From OLB4 sp002050165 (GTDB taxonomy: Bacteria > Bacteroidota > Ignavibacteria > Tepidaquicellales > Tepidaquicellaceae), in NCBI GenBank assembly GCA_030263475.1, contig SZPC01000008.1:62001-126000 (forward strand): a DNA stretch of 64,000 nucleotides, read 5' to 3'. The stretch's first letter is position 1; every line of letters begins with the position of its first letter. Below, in pieces: positions 44,499-54,066 of the stretch. The notes beneath the pieces are model-generated. The model saw nothing but the letters and a program-made list of their open reading frames with translations, did no database searches and was not told the DNA's origin. Made by a program: the position numbers and the translations under genes.

Positions 44499-45997
44499 TA
44501 TGAACCAAAAAATCTTTTAGATTTCCATCCGCCGGTATGATTTCGTTTGCCGGTAATGTGTAATTTCTTTTCTCCTTTCAATCGCTGTTTGAAGTTAACG
44601 GAAGCGACAATTCCAGCTGAGAGATTATCTTCATCGGAAGATATACTCTTCTTGTTGTTCATAAACTCATTCTCAATGAACTGTGTATTGTAGCAACCAT
44701 TTTTAAAGGCATCGGTATTTAACAGTTCCAACAGAAATTTTATATTGGTTTTAACACCTGAGATTTGGTAATTGGATAAAGTCCTTTTCATTTTATTGAT
44801 TGCATCTGGCCTCGTATTCCCGAAGCAGATTAACTTTGCTATCATTGAGTCATAATAAATTGATATTTCATCTCCGTGTTCAATTCCGGTATCTTCTCTT
44901 ACACCATTTCCTAATATTTTGCTGAGATAGTTTATCTTTCCGGTTGAAGGAATAAAATTATTATCGGGATCTTCCGCACAAATTCTGCATTCAATCGCTG
45001 CGCCGTTAAAGGTTACGCTTTCCTGTGAATATGAAAGTTTTTCACCTGACGCAACTAAAATTTGTTCTTTAACAAGATCAATTCCAGTTCGCACTTCCGT
45101 AACGGGATGCTCCACCTGTAATCTGGTGTTCATTTCAAGAAAGTAGAAATTCTTATCGCTGTCAACAATAAATTCCACTGTTCCTGCATTCGTGTATCCT
45201 GCTGCCTTTGCGAGGTTTCGCGCTGCTTCACCCATTTTATCTCTGAGATCTTTATCAATTATAACGGATGGAGTCTCTTCAATAACTTTTTGATGTCGCC
45301 GTTGCATGGAACATTCCCTTTCACCGAGATGTATGGCATTGCCGTACTCGTCCGCAAGGATTTGAAATTCAATATGTCTCGGTGCAATGATGTATTTCTC
45401 GATGAAAACGCTATCATCCCCGAAAGAACTTCGTGCTTCGTTCTGCGCTAACCTCAATGCGCTGTCAAGATCTGCTGGATTATTTACGATCCTCATACCT
45501 TTACCACCCCCACCGGCTGAAGCTTTAATTAAAACAGGATATCCGATTTGACCTGCGATTAGTTTAGCTTCATCAAGCCCGGAAATTGCATGATCAGTAC
45601 CCGGTACTGTCGGAACTCCCGATTTGATTGCAATTGATTTTGCATTTGTCTTACTACCGAGATATTCGATTGCCTCAGGTGAAGGGCCAATAAATTTGAT
45701 ATTGTTGTCATTGCAAAGGCGTGCAAAATAACTTCGTTCAGATAGAAATCCGTATCCGGGATGAATGGCATCAGCACCGCATTTCAAAGCAGTTTCAATT
45801 ATTCGGTCCGCTAAAAGGTAACTTTTCGATGCGGGCGATTCACCGATGTGATATGATTCGTCAGCATATTTTGCAAACATTGAAAACCTGTCGAAGTCGG
45901 AATAAACCGCTACAGTTTTTATTCCCATTTCCCGTGCAGTTGAAATTACCCTGACTGCAATCTCACCACGATTGGATATTAAAATTTTCTTAATCAA
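44498..45997 (-). CDS. accC: Biotin carboxylase subunit of acetyl-/propionyl-CoA carboxylase
   Basis: The 499-residue ATP-grasp enzyme carboxylates biotin with bicarbonate. Visible features are the N-domain ISNRGEIAVRVI, the ATP glycine loop KASAGGGGKGMR, the carrier-facing EMNTRLQVEHPVTE and LFQ-like C-domain GVREDTGIEHG. The C-terminal 45 residues (after YNTQFIENEF) are basic and poorly conserved. It starts the tightly spaced minus-strand run, 122 bases after the YfhO gene. The carboxyltransferase partner must be elsewhere. Confidence 0.95.
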   Translation of the reverse strand: MIKKILISNRGEIAVRVISTAREMGIKTVAVYSDFDRFSMFAKYADESYHIGESPASKSYLLADRIIETALKCGADAIHPGYGFLSERSYFARLCNDNNIKFIGPSPEAIEYLGSKTNAKSIAIKSGVPTVPGTDHAISGLDEAKLIAGQIGYPVLIKASAGGGGKGMRIVNNPADLDSALRLAQNEARSSFGDDSVFIEKYIIAPRHIEFQILADEYGNAIHLGERECSMQRRHQKVIEETPSVIIDKDLRDKMGEAARNLAKAAGYTNAGTVEFIVDSDKNFYFLEMNTRLQVEHPVTEVRTGIDLVKEQILVASGEKLSYSQESVTFNGAAIECRICAEDPDNNFIPSTGKINYLSKILGNGVREDTGIEHGDEISIYYDSMIAKLICFGNTRPDAINKMKRTLSNYQISGVKTNIKFLLELLNTDAFKNGCYNTQFIENEFMNNKKSISSDEDNLSAGIVASVNFKQRLKGEKKLHITGKRNHTGGWKSKRFFGS

Positions 45998-46119
45998 AAA
46001 ATACTGCGATTAATCTGTAATTAAACGAAAAGGTTTTATTGAAACTCATACCATTTTACGGCTCGTCATTCCATTTAATTTAAAAAGCAAAATTACATGT
46101 CAAAGTTATAGGCATTCGT

Positions 46120-48702
46120 TCAGCCATCTTGTTTGCTATCATCTGCCGGTTGAGGTTGAAGATTTTTTTTTCGCTGCAGGTAAATACCGAGCGCTCCTGA
46201 GATTAAAAATCCAATTACAATTATATTTGCAACTATACTGACGTTCTTTCCGGTGTAATAGCTTTGAGGATGAAACTCCATTCTGATTTCGTGATGCCCG
46301 GGCGGTACAATTGCTCCTCTGAACAGGTAATCCACATTCAGGATTTCAGATTCCTTTCCGTCAATGTACAATTTCCACCCTGCAGGATAAAAAATCTCAC
46401 TGAATACAAGTAAATTTGTCCCCGTTGCATTTACGTTGTATTTGATATTGTGAATATCAAAGTGAGTAATATTTACCGAAGCGTTTTCAGTGGCGGGTTG
46501 AATTTGTATTCCCGGATCAGATTCAAGGAGAGCAGTTTTCGAAGGATCGAAAGAATTTTGTTTTATCTGTTGGAGAATCTGAAAACCGTCCATTACTTGA
46601 TAAGAATTTACAAAAAAGGCTCGTTGTAAACTTCCATTATTTCTGTAAACCAATTTTGTTCCTTTGAAAACCTGTTCAAACAATGGATTCTCAGGCAAAG
46701 GTTGATCGGAGATCAGGTATTTAACATTCGCAAGTGAAAGTAACAATGGATTAAGATCCCCTGCAACATCAATTGCATCCTGATAATTTCTAATCTTTGC
46801 GCCATGATATCCGTTGAACAAGTGTAAACCGTAGTACGCAAGGTGATTGCTCGTTGCAAGTCGCCCACCTGAAATTTCCGCAACTCTGTATTTAAAAGTA
46901 TCGGGATCATTTTGTAAAATGAAGTTTACGTAATCGCGCTCGCCAAAAGCGTTTTCCTTTGTCGTACCTGATTCCCAATGGAGAGTATCGGAACTAATAT
47001 TCCACAAGTCAAGTGTTGCAACTAAAATGAGAATAATGAGAAATATGTTCTGTTTAAATGAATTTTTTACGAACGCAAACATGGAACCAATAATTAAAAG
47101 GATAAGAAATGAATGAAGCCTCATATCCTTTATAAGATTTTTATACGCAACCTGTGAAATCTGAGAAAAATATTGATTGATTTGTTGTGGATTATTACCC
47201 TGCGCGATAAGTTCTTTTACCTTTGGTCCGTTAAGTACACTGTCTTTGTAACTGTTCTCAAAGCCAATGAATGAAATCAGAAGCATCAACAATGCAAGTC
47301 CGCCGAAAATGTAAGCGAGTGTCTTAAGTCTTTCCTGTCCTGCCTTTTCTGATTTTAAATCAAGTATGGATTTTATCCCGAATCCAGCAAGAATAACAAA
47401 TGCAAAGTCCATGTAATAATGTATCATTACCGGCGCCCTGAAACTGCTGAAGTATGGCAGATTGTAAAAAAAAGCATCGTAAATAATGGGAAATGTTCGA
47501 CCAAAAGATAAAAACAGAAAGAAAACCGTTATGAATGTCAATGCCTGAACGGACTGTGATTTCCGGATATTGAGAATAATACCGAATAAAGCGAGGAGCA
47601 ATACTATAACCCCAAAATAAACCGGTGAATCAGTAAACGGCATTTGCCCCCAGTAAAGGTTTGCCCTCTGTCCGTCAACTTCCACATCTCCGAAACCGTA
47701 ATAGTACGGGATAATGAATGTTAATACTTCACCGGGGCTAAATGACCAGTTTGTCGCATAATTGTAACTTAAAGGGGTATCCTGATTTGATGCCGGATCA
47801 TTTTTCAATGTTATTTCCTGTTGTCCTCGGATTGAAAACTGATTATACTCTTTGATGGAAAGCAAAATATTCGCATCCATTGCAATAGTGAGAATCAATG
47901 CAATTACCCCGATTGAAAGGGCTTTGATGATCCCTGACACCTTTTCTTTTCTAATGAATTTGAATATTAAACTATAAACGAAATAAATGCCCAGGAACAT
48001 GTAACTATAAAAGAGCATCTGAATGTGGTGAAAGTGAAACTGAATATACAGAATGACGGAAAGTATTCCGACATAGAGTATGAGTTTGAAAATTCCCTTC
48101 GGATCTTCATCAGTGATGCGGTCAATGATATAGAGAATAAACGGGAACAGGGCGATCGTAAACATTTTGGTATGGTGGCCGACAATGATGAGTTGAATAA
48201 TTGGTGTCGCTAAAACTGCGGTCAAGCCACAAAAAAGAGCGATGTAATTATTTTTGAATTTGTATTTTGCATAAATGAAAACACCGATTGCAAATATAAT
48301 ATAATAAGGAGCAGTCAGTTTGAACAGGTTCCACCCTGCGTAAGCATTAAAGATGGAATCCCAGATGTACGAGAAAATATTATGAGCCGCAGGTAAACCG
48401 GTGGTGAGTGAAGCTAACGATGGCATTCCGCCAAATATATACGGTAGCCATAAGGGGAAAATACCAAGAGATTTCGCATCATCCAGAAAATTCCTGAAGC
48501 TCAATGGGGAAAGATTATCGGCAGAGGCAAATAGTTTTCCGCCGAAAAATCCCTCCCTGAAGAAAAGCAGGATGACGAGGCACAAAATGCCGACGAAGAT
48601 ATAATTCTGATATTTTATCAGAGAATCATCCGAAGTTTTCAGCTCGGTTGATTTGCTTACATTAATTTTATTTAAGGAAGATTTCTGTTTCTTTTTAGCC
48701 AT
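46120..48702 (-). CDS. YfhO-family membrane protein (GT-C-like)
   Basis: The 860-residue protein has a lysine-rich N-tail, about 12 TM helices with FFGGKLFASADNLSPLSF and WLPYIFGGMPSLAS in the first extracytoplasmic loop, and a C-terminal beta-rich domain (YNVNATGTNLLVFSEIFYPAGW seen as LLVFSEIFYPAGW and YLFRGAIVPPGHHEI) before a last TM. These match YfhO proteins, which in Gram-positives add sugars to teichoic or lipoteichoic acids. Here a glycosyl transfer role on surface glycans is inferred from the neighbouring clusters. Confidence 0.87.
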   Translation of the reverse strand: MAKKKQKSSLNKINVSKSTELKTSDDSLIKYQNYIFVGILCLVILLFFREGFFGGKLFASADNLSPLSFRNFLDDAKSLGIFPLWLPYIFGGMPSLASLTTGLPAAHNIFSYIWDSIFNAYAGWNLFKLTAPYYIIFAIGVFIYAKYKFKNNYIALFCGLTAVLATPIIQLIIVGHHTKMFTIALFPFILYIIDRITDEDPKGIFKLILYVGILSVILYIQFHFHHIQMLFYSYMFLGIYFVYSLIFKFIRKEKVSGIIKALSIGVIALILTIAMDANILLSIKEYNQFSIRGQQEITLKNDPASNQDTPLSYNYATNWSFSPGEVLTFIIPYYYGFGDVEVDGQRANLYWGQMPFTDSPVYFGVIVLLLALFGIILNIRKSQSVQALTFITVFFLFLSFGRTFPIIYDAFFYNLPYFSSFRAPVMIHYYMDFAFVILAGFGIKSILDLKSEKAGQERLKTLAYIFGGLALLMLLISFIGFENSYKDSVLNGPKVKELIAQGNNPQQINQYFSQISQVAYKNLIKDMRLHSFLILLIIGSMFAFVKNSFKQNIFLIILILVATLDLWNISSDTLHWESGTTKENAFGERDYVNFILQNDPDTFKYRVAEISGGRLATSNHLAYYGLHLFNGYHGAKIRNYQDAIDVAGDLNPLLLSLANVKYLISDQPLPENPLFEQVFKGTKLVYRNNGSLQRAFFVNSYQVMDGFQILQQIKQNSFDPSKTALLESDPGIQIQPATENASVNITHFDIHNIKYNVNATGTNLLVFSEIFYPAGWKLYIDGKESEILNVDYLFRGAIVPPGHHEIRMEFHPQSYYTGKNVSIVANIIVIGFLISGALGIYLQRKKNLQPQPADDSKQDG

Positions 48703-48827
48703 TAAGAAATGTGAGGATTTTATTATGAACCTCTCAAAATACCATTTTTACTTACTCTATAAAATACAAAATCCAGATTTATAAATTGAAAGTGGCGCAT
48801 TCATAAAATATCTTCGTAAAAAAATGA

Positions 48828-50315
48828 TTGGGATTAATACAACAGCAGTCCGTTAAGAATACAATTTTTGGTTACCTCGGGTTAGGGGTTGGATATATAA
48901 ATTTTGTTATTCTGTTTCCAAACTTTTTCAAAGCAGAAGAATTTGGGCTTATTCAGCTGATAATGTCACTCTCAATCGTTTATTCTCAGATATCATTTTT
49001 TGGTCTTTACAACTCAATTGCTAAATTTTTTCCGTTATTCAGAAATGAAAGCAAAGACCATAACGGCTTTCTTTTGGTTGTTGCGGCAATTACACTTGTT
49101 GCGTTTCTTTTAATCACCCTCATTTATCTGATTTTCAAACCTGTAATTCTTGATTTCTTTAAAGACAACTCATCTTTGTACATTGAATATTACTTTGTTC
49201 TGATTCCACTGTCTTTGTTTCTGCTATTGTACAATATTTTTGAGAGCCTTGCGAGGTCAATATTTAAAACGGTTTATGCGGTCTTTTTAAAGGAGTTTTT
49301 GTTTCGTGTTTTAACATCCGTGTTAATTCTCTTTTACATTACAAGTATTTTAAGCTTTGAAAATTTTGTGTTCGCATATATTATCCTGAACGGATTCATC
49401 TCGTTGTTATTAATGATAAGCGTAATCCACAGCGGAGAGTTTTCTATACTTGGTTTAAAAAGAAAAGTTAATGCACGAAGATGGCGAGAAGTAATTAAGT
49501 TCAGTTCGTATTCGTTTGTTGGTAGCTCAACGTATATGCTCGCAGAGAATATTGACAAAATTTTAATCGGCTCCTACGTTGGATTAACAATGGTCGGCGT
49601 TTATTCTGTTTTTTTTTATATTGCGGGAGTTTTAAAATTTCCTGCAAGGGCAATTTACAGAATTGCATTACCTGTGATCGCCGTTTCATGGAAGGGGGAT
49701 GATATAAAAAATATACAGGAAATTTATTATCGCTCCTCGAGATTGCTCCATATTATCGGAAGCATAATTTTTATCTGTTTGATGATAAACCTGAATAGCC
49801 TCCTTTTGTTTTTTAATAAGACTGAATATGGAGAAAATTATATGCTTCTGATTTTACTTGGATTCTCAGCATTGATTGATGTAACCGGCGGAATTAATTC
49901 CGATATAATTGCTACTTCATCTAAATTCAGATATGACGGAATTTTCAATGCGGTATATCTTATAGTTTGTATAATTTTGAATTTTATTTTTATTCAATTG
50001 TATGGTGCAACCGGTGCTGCTATTGCGACACTGGTTTCAATGTTTTTATTTAAGTTTGGTAAATGGAATTTCATCAGAGTGAAGTTTAAAATGCAACCGT
50101 TTGACTTGAAGTATTTTTATCTGATATCAATCTCAGCGGTGTCGTTTTTGGTCGGAGCAACCATTCCTGCGATAAGCAATATTATCGTGGATGTCATTGT
50201 AAGATCTGCTATTACTACGATTGTATTTTTTTCACCGATTATTTTTTTCAAACTCGATCCCGATGTAGTAAGGATATTCAGAAATTTAAAAGATAAATTG
50301 AATCTATCTTCATGA
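48828..50315 (+). CDS. Wzx-like oligosaccharide flippase (second copy)
   Basis: The 495-residue protein has about 14 TM helices with SVKNTIFGYLGLGVGYIN, FKAEEFGLIQLIMSLS and LAENIDKILIGSYVGLTMVG, typical of the MATE-like polysaccharide flippases. It begins at TTG 48828; the nearby ATG at 48824 is out of frame and closes after ten codons, and a stop lies just upstream in this frame. It heads the plus-strand glycan cluster that runs to 53874. It differs clearly in sequence from the flippase at 40178-41455. Confidence 0.88.
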   Translation: MGLIQQQSVKNTIFGYLGLGVGYINFVILFPNFFKAEEFGLIQLIMSLSIVYSQISFFGLYNSIAKFFPLFRNESKDHNGFLLVVAAITLVAFLLITLIYLIFKPVILDFFKDNSSLYIEYYFVLIPLSLFLLLYNIFESLARSIFKTVYAVFLKEFLFRVLTSVLILFYITSILSFENFVFAYIILNGFISLLLMISVIHSGEFSILGLKRKVNARRWREVIKFSSYSFVGSSTYMLAENIDKILIGSYVGLTMVGVYSVFFYIAGVLKFPARAIYRIALPVIAVSWKGDDIKNIQEIYYRSSRLLHIIGSIIFICLMINLNSLLLFFNKTEYGENYMLLILLGFSALIDVTGGINSDIIATSSKFRYDGIFNAVYLIVCIILNFIFIQLYGATGAAIATLVSMFLFKFGKWNFIRVKFKMQPFDLKYFYLISISAVSFLVGATIPAISNIIVDVIVRSAITTIVFFSPIIFFKLDPDVVRIFRNLKDKLNLSS

Positions 50316-50316
50316 A

Positions 50317-51036
50317 ATGATCACGCGATTAAAAAAAATTTATGTTAAAAAGCAATTCAATCCCGGCTTGATAGGTATTTTTATTAACCCTTTTTATTTT
50401 GGTCGGAAGGGGATTTATAAAAAAATTAAATCCTACGCAAAAGAGCTGAACGGGAAGCTACTCGATTTCGGATGTGGTTCAAAACCCTATCGTGAACTAT
50501 TCTCTGTATCAGAATATATCGGCGTAGATATTGAGGTAAGCGGACATCCACACGATAATGAAAATATTGATTTTTACTATGACGGGAAAACACTTCCTTT
50601 TAAAGACAATGAATTTGATTCAGTTTTTTCTTCCGAAGTTTTCGAACATATATTCAACCTTGACGAGATAATAAATGAGTTGTACAGGGTACTGAAACCG
50701 GGAGGGAAAATATTGATAACGGTTCCATTAGTTTGGGACGAGCACGAAGCGCCATACGATTTCGGACGATATACCTCGTATGGTTTATCTCATCTGCTTG
50801 AAACAAGCGGATTCAAAGTTGAGAAAATTGAACGTACAACAAAATATGTTGAAAGTATATTTCAACTTTTGAATTTATACATTTACAGAGTCTTTGAAAA
50901 ATGCGGAACTGTTCCCGGTTTTTTTGCTACGATCTTATTTACAATTCCGTTAAACATATTTGGTCTGCTATTGTCGGCAATTCTTCCCGACAGACCACAG
51001 CTCTATCTTAACAATGTAATATTGGCGCGCAAATGA
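50317..51036 (+). CDS. Class I SAM-dependent methyltransferase
   Basis: The 239-residue protein has motif I LLDFGCGSKPY, an acidic motif II GVDIEV and the UbiE-like LPFKDNEFDSVFSSEVFEHI with LKPGGKILITVPL. The C-terminal 60 residues are hydrophobic, perhaps a membrane anchor. It sits one base after the flippase stop and overlaps the FkbM gene by four bases, so it likely methylates a glycan or lipid-linked intermediate. The substrate is not identifiable. Confidence 0.88.
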   Translation: MITRLKKIYVKKQFNPGLIGIFINPFYFGRKGIYKKIKSYAKELNGKLLDFGCGSKPYRELFSVSEYIGVDIEVSGHPHDNENIDFYYDGKTLPFKDNEFDSVFSSEVFEHIFNLDEIINELYRVLKPGGKILITVPLVWDEHEAPYDFGRYTSYGLSHLLETSGFKVEKIERTTKYVESIFQLLNLYIYRVFEKCGTVPGFFATILFTIPLNIFGLLLSAILPDRPQLYLNNVILARK

Positions 51037-51845
51037 TTCTACTCCTGAAAATAATATTTAAGGATTTGTACAGAATTTTAAAATCAGCTCACGGTTTTAA
51101 ATTTCTAATGCTAATCCTGAAATTCGGAGGCTCGGGTCGGTTTCAAAAAAGAGAAATTAAATTTAACGGTCTGAAATTTACTGTCGTTGACACACTTTCG
51201 TTTTTATGGCAATATAAAGAGATTTATGTTGACGGTAGTTATAAATTCAAAACTGAAAATTCGAATCCATTAATAATTGATTGTGGGGCGAATGTTGGGA
51301 CAAGCGTTGCGTTTTTCAAACAATGTTACCCGAACTCCAGAATAGTTGCTATCGAGGGTAATCCTGAAATAGCGGAGATTTTAAGTCTGAACATTGAGAA
51401 AAATTCTTTGACCGGAGTAGAAGTAAAGTCCGCAGCAGTTTGGCTGCATGAAGGTAAAATCCCAATGTTGCTCGAAGCAGCAGATAGTTCTACAATTTCG
51501 GATTCAATGGAGGCGACCGAAGTAAATTGTATCAGACTTAAAGATTTGCTTTTATCGTTCAAAGATAGAATTGATTTACTTAAAATTGATATTGAAGGTG
51601 CAGAAACAAAGGTTCTTATTGATTGCAGTGATGAACTCGATTTAGTTAGAAACCTTTTCGTGGAATATCATTCGTTCACTAAAGAAGAACAGGAATTGGA
51701 TAAACTCTTGGGGGTATTAAAGGGGAGCGGGTTCAGGGTGTTCATCAGCACGGTAAACTCTCGTCGGGAACCATTTATTAACCGGAACGATGAAGATAAT
51801 AAACCGATGGATATGCAACTAAATATTTACGCATACAGAGATTGA
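51033..51845 (+). CDS. FkbM-family methyltransferase
   Basis: The 270-residue protein has FkbM signatures: IDCGANVGTSVAFFKQ (SAM-binding), VAIEGNPEIAEILSLN and LLKIDIEGAETKVL. FkbM enzymes O-methylate hydroxyls in glycans and polyketides. It overlaps the upstream methyltransferase by four bases and the downstream glycosyltransferase by four. Together the two methyltransferases suggest a methylated surface sugar. Confidence 0.9.
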   Translation: MILLLKIIFKDLYRILKSAHGFKFLMLILKFGGSGRFQKREIKFNGLKFTVVDTLSFLWQYKEIYVDGSYKFKTENSNPLIIDCGANVGTSVAFFKQCYPNSRIVAIEGNPEIAEILSLNIEKNSLTGVEVKSAAVWLHEGKIPMLLEAADSSTISDSMEATEVNCIRLKDLLLSFKDRIDLLKIDIEGAETKVLIDCSDELDLVRNLFVEYHSFTKEEQELDKLLGVLKGSGFRVFISTVNSRREPFINRNDEDNKPMDMQLNIYAYRD

Positions 51846-53122
51846 AAATACTTTTTATAAATAAATACGATATCCACGGCGGAGCAGGAATTGCTGCTTT
51901 TAAACTTGCACAAAATCTCAGCAGGTATTACAAGACACAAAATTCGTTTATCGTTGGTATTAAAAAATCTAATGATGGTAATATTTTCCAATCACGTGAT
52001 AATAAATTCCAGATAGAAGTTGAACGCGGTTTGAATTTTCTCCTGAGTACATTTGGTTTGCAATATTTCTTTTTCCCGTTTTCAACGAAACGAATACTCG
52101 GAATTCTTGACAGAATAAAGCCTGATATCATAAACCTTCACAACCTACATGGTGGTTATTTTAAAACCTCGTTGCTAAAAACCATTTGCGAAAAATATAA
52201 AGTTGTCTGGTCATTGCACGATATGTGGGCTTTGACAGGGAGTGCAGCGTACACGTTCGGGGATGAGTCATGGAAGGAAATGAGAACGTTTAAAGCTGAA
52301 TCCGGAATTTATCCATACCTTGGAATTAATACGAACAAATTTTTAATGAAGCACAAAAAGATGATTTACGATTCATCAGAGTTCACAATAGTAACTGCTT
52401 CGGAGTGGATGTATCAAAATGTCAAAAACAGCCCGTTGTTGAATTCGAAACCAACGATAAACATTCCTTACGGGATTGATTTAAACCTTTATAGTAATGA
52501 AGGACGGGCGAAGTGTCGAGAAAAATTTGGAATACCGGTTAACGAGAAAGTATTAATCTTCGGAGCAGAAAAACTTGACGATCACAGAAAAGGGATTTCT
52601 GAGTTAATTAAAATTTTGGAAATTATGTCAGAGGATTTGAAATCAAGTGTTCACTTAATTGTACTTGGAAACGGTGATGACTTAAACCTGAATTTGCCCT
52701 CAAACTTCATTGTAAGAAAAGTCGGTTATGTAAGTGATGAAATTTTGTATTCGGAATATTTAAAATCTGCCGATATTTTCCTTTTTCCCTCAAAGGATGA
52801 CAATCTTCCGGTTATGCCGATTAACTCGATTGCTTGCGGAACCCCGGTTATTGCATTTGATGTTGGCGGTTGCTCTGATATTATTGAAGACAACTTCAAT
52901 GGTTATTTGATTGCTCCATTTAACCTCCTTTCTTTTGCGAAAAAAACCATTTCACTGATAAACGATGACGGGAAACTAAAATCTTTCTCTATAAATGCGA
53001 GTAGCCTGGCGAAAGAAAAATTTTCAGAAAAAAGAATGGCAGAACAATACTATAATTTGTTTAAGAATGTGTTAAACGAAAATGTGTCTGAAAATAAAAT
53101 TAAATCGGGTACACGGCAGTGA
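51842..53122 (+). CDS. GT4-family glycosyltransferase
   Basis: The 426-residue protein has the GT4 pattern: N-terminal NKYDIHGGAGIAAFKLAQ, middle NLHNLHGGYF with WSLHDMWALTGS, INIPYGIDLNLYSNEG and donor site PINSIACGTPVIAFDVGGC. The WSLHDMWALTG segment is typical of enzymes of bacterial exopolysaccharide clusters. The start is TTG at 51842, inside the ATTGA overlap with the FkbM stop; the N-terminal strand begins immediately, which supports it. It ends overlapping the next glycosyltransferase by four bases. Confidence 0.88.
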   Translation: MKILFINKYDIHGGAGIAAFKLAQNLSRYYKTQNSFIVGIKKSNDGNIFQSRDNKFQIEVERGLNFLLSTFGLQYFFFPFSTKRILGILDRIKPDIINLHNLHGGYFKTSLLKTICEKYKVVWSLHDMWALTGSAAYTFGDESWKEMRTFKAESGIYPYLGINTNKFLMKHKKMIYDSSEFTIVTASEWMYQNVKNSPLLNSKPTINIPYGIDLNLYSNEGRAKCREKFGIPVNEKVLIFGAEKLDDHRKGISELIKILEIMSEDLKSSVHLIVLGNGDDLNLNLPSNFIVRKVGYVSDEILYSEYLKSADIFLFPSKDDNLPVMPINSIACGTPVIAFDVGGCSDIIEDNFNGYLIAPFNLLSFAKKTISLINDDGKLKSFSINASSLAKEKFSEKRMAEQYYNLFKNVLNENVSENKIKSGTRQ

Positions 53123-53874
53123 ACAAACCAACGGTGGATATTATAACTGTTGTATTGAACAGAAAAACCGAATTTGAGAAGACAATTAACAGCATTTTCA
53201 GGCAAAGGTACGTTAATCTGAACCTGATAGTAATAGACGGAGGCTCGGTTGACGGAACGATAGATCTTCTAAAGTTGAATTCAGATAAGATTAAATTTTG
53301 GATGAGCGAACCTGATTCCGGCATTTACGATGCGATGAATAAAGGATTAAAACACTCTGAAGCAGATTACGTTTGGTTCATTAACTCGGGTGATGAAATC
53401 TATTCGGAAGATTTACTGTCTAAAGTTTTTGAAATACCGGTTGAATACGATGCTTATTACGGTGATATGGTTTACATTGACGAGCAGGGGAACAATCTTG
53501 GTAGGCGGACCCTGAAATCGCCACCGGATGAGCTTTCGTGGAAGTCTTTCATAAACGGAATGGTTGTCAGCCATCAATCCCTAATAATCAAGCGAACAAA
53601 AGCGGTTGATTACAACTTAAGCTATAAACATGTTGCAGATCTGGATTGGTGTATCCGGTCATTGAAGAATTGTTCGTCAATATTAAATACGAAATTAACT
53701 CTATCGAAATTTCTGGTCGGGGGTTATTCGAAAAAGAATATAGTCAAAAGTAATATTGAACGGTTTAAGATTTTACTTAAACACTTTAATCCGCTTCAGG
53801 TAATCCGGACACAACTCATTTTAGCCGTTAAATTTGTAATTTATTTTTTTTCCACCCGGAAGAAATACTATTAA
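53119..53874 (+). CDS. GT2-family (GT-A fold) glycosyltransferase
   Basis: The 251-residue protein has the classical GT2 core: DIITVVLNRKTEFEKTINS, VIDGGSVDGTID and SEPDSGIYDAMNKGL with the metal-site region. The start is GTG at 53119, overlapping the previous stop; the core begins at residue 5. A hydrophobic stretch near residues 225-245 may tether it to the membrane. It is the last gene of the plus-strand glycan cluster; no terminator is obvious after it. Confidence 0.9.
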   Translation: MNKPTVDIITVVLNRKTEFEKTINSIFRQRYVNLNLIVIDGGSVDGTIDLLKLNSDKIKFWMSEPDSGIYDAMNKGLKHSEADYVWFINSGDEIYSEDLLSKVFEIPVEYDAYYGDMVYIDEQGNNLGRRTLKSPPDELSWKSFINGMVVSHQSLIIKRTKAVDYNLSYKHVADLDWCIRSLKNCSSILNTKLTLSKFLVGGYSKKNIVKSNIERFKILLKHFNPLQVIRTQLILAVKFVIYFFSTRKKYY

Positions 53875-54066
53875 CGTCAGCAATATTTGGTTGAAAATAT
53901 TGCTCAAAAGCTGCCGGTAATTATAAACCTGAAGTTTATTATCCCGATCTGATATTTTTTCCGAAAATATTTATTTCCTGTCAAGAAAATTAAATTCGGG
54001 TTTATTGTTCTCCCAATATTAATTATTTTAGTGCACTACATTTTTAAAACCTACTCCACAGATTTC

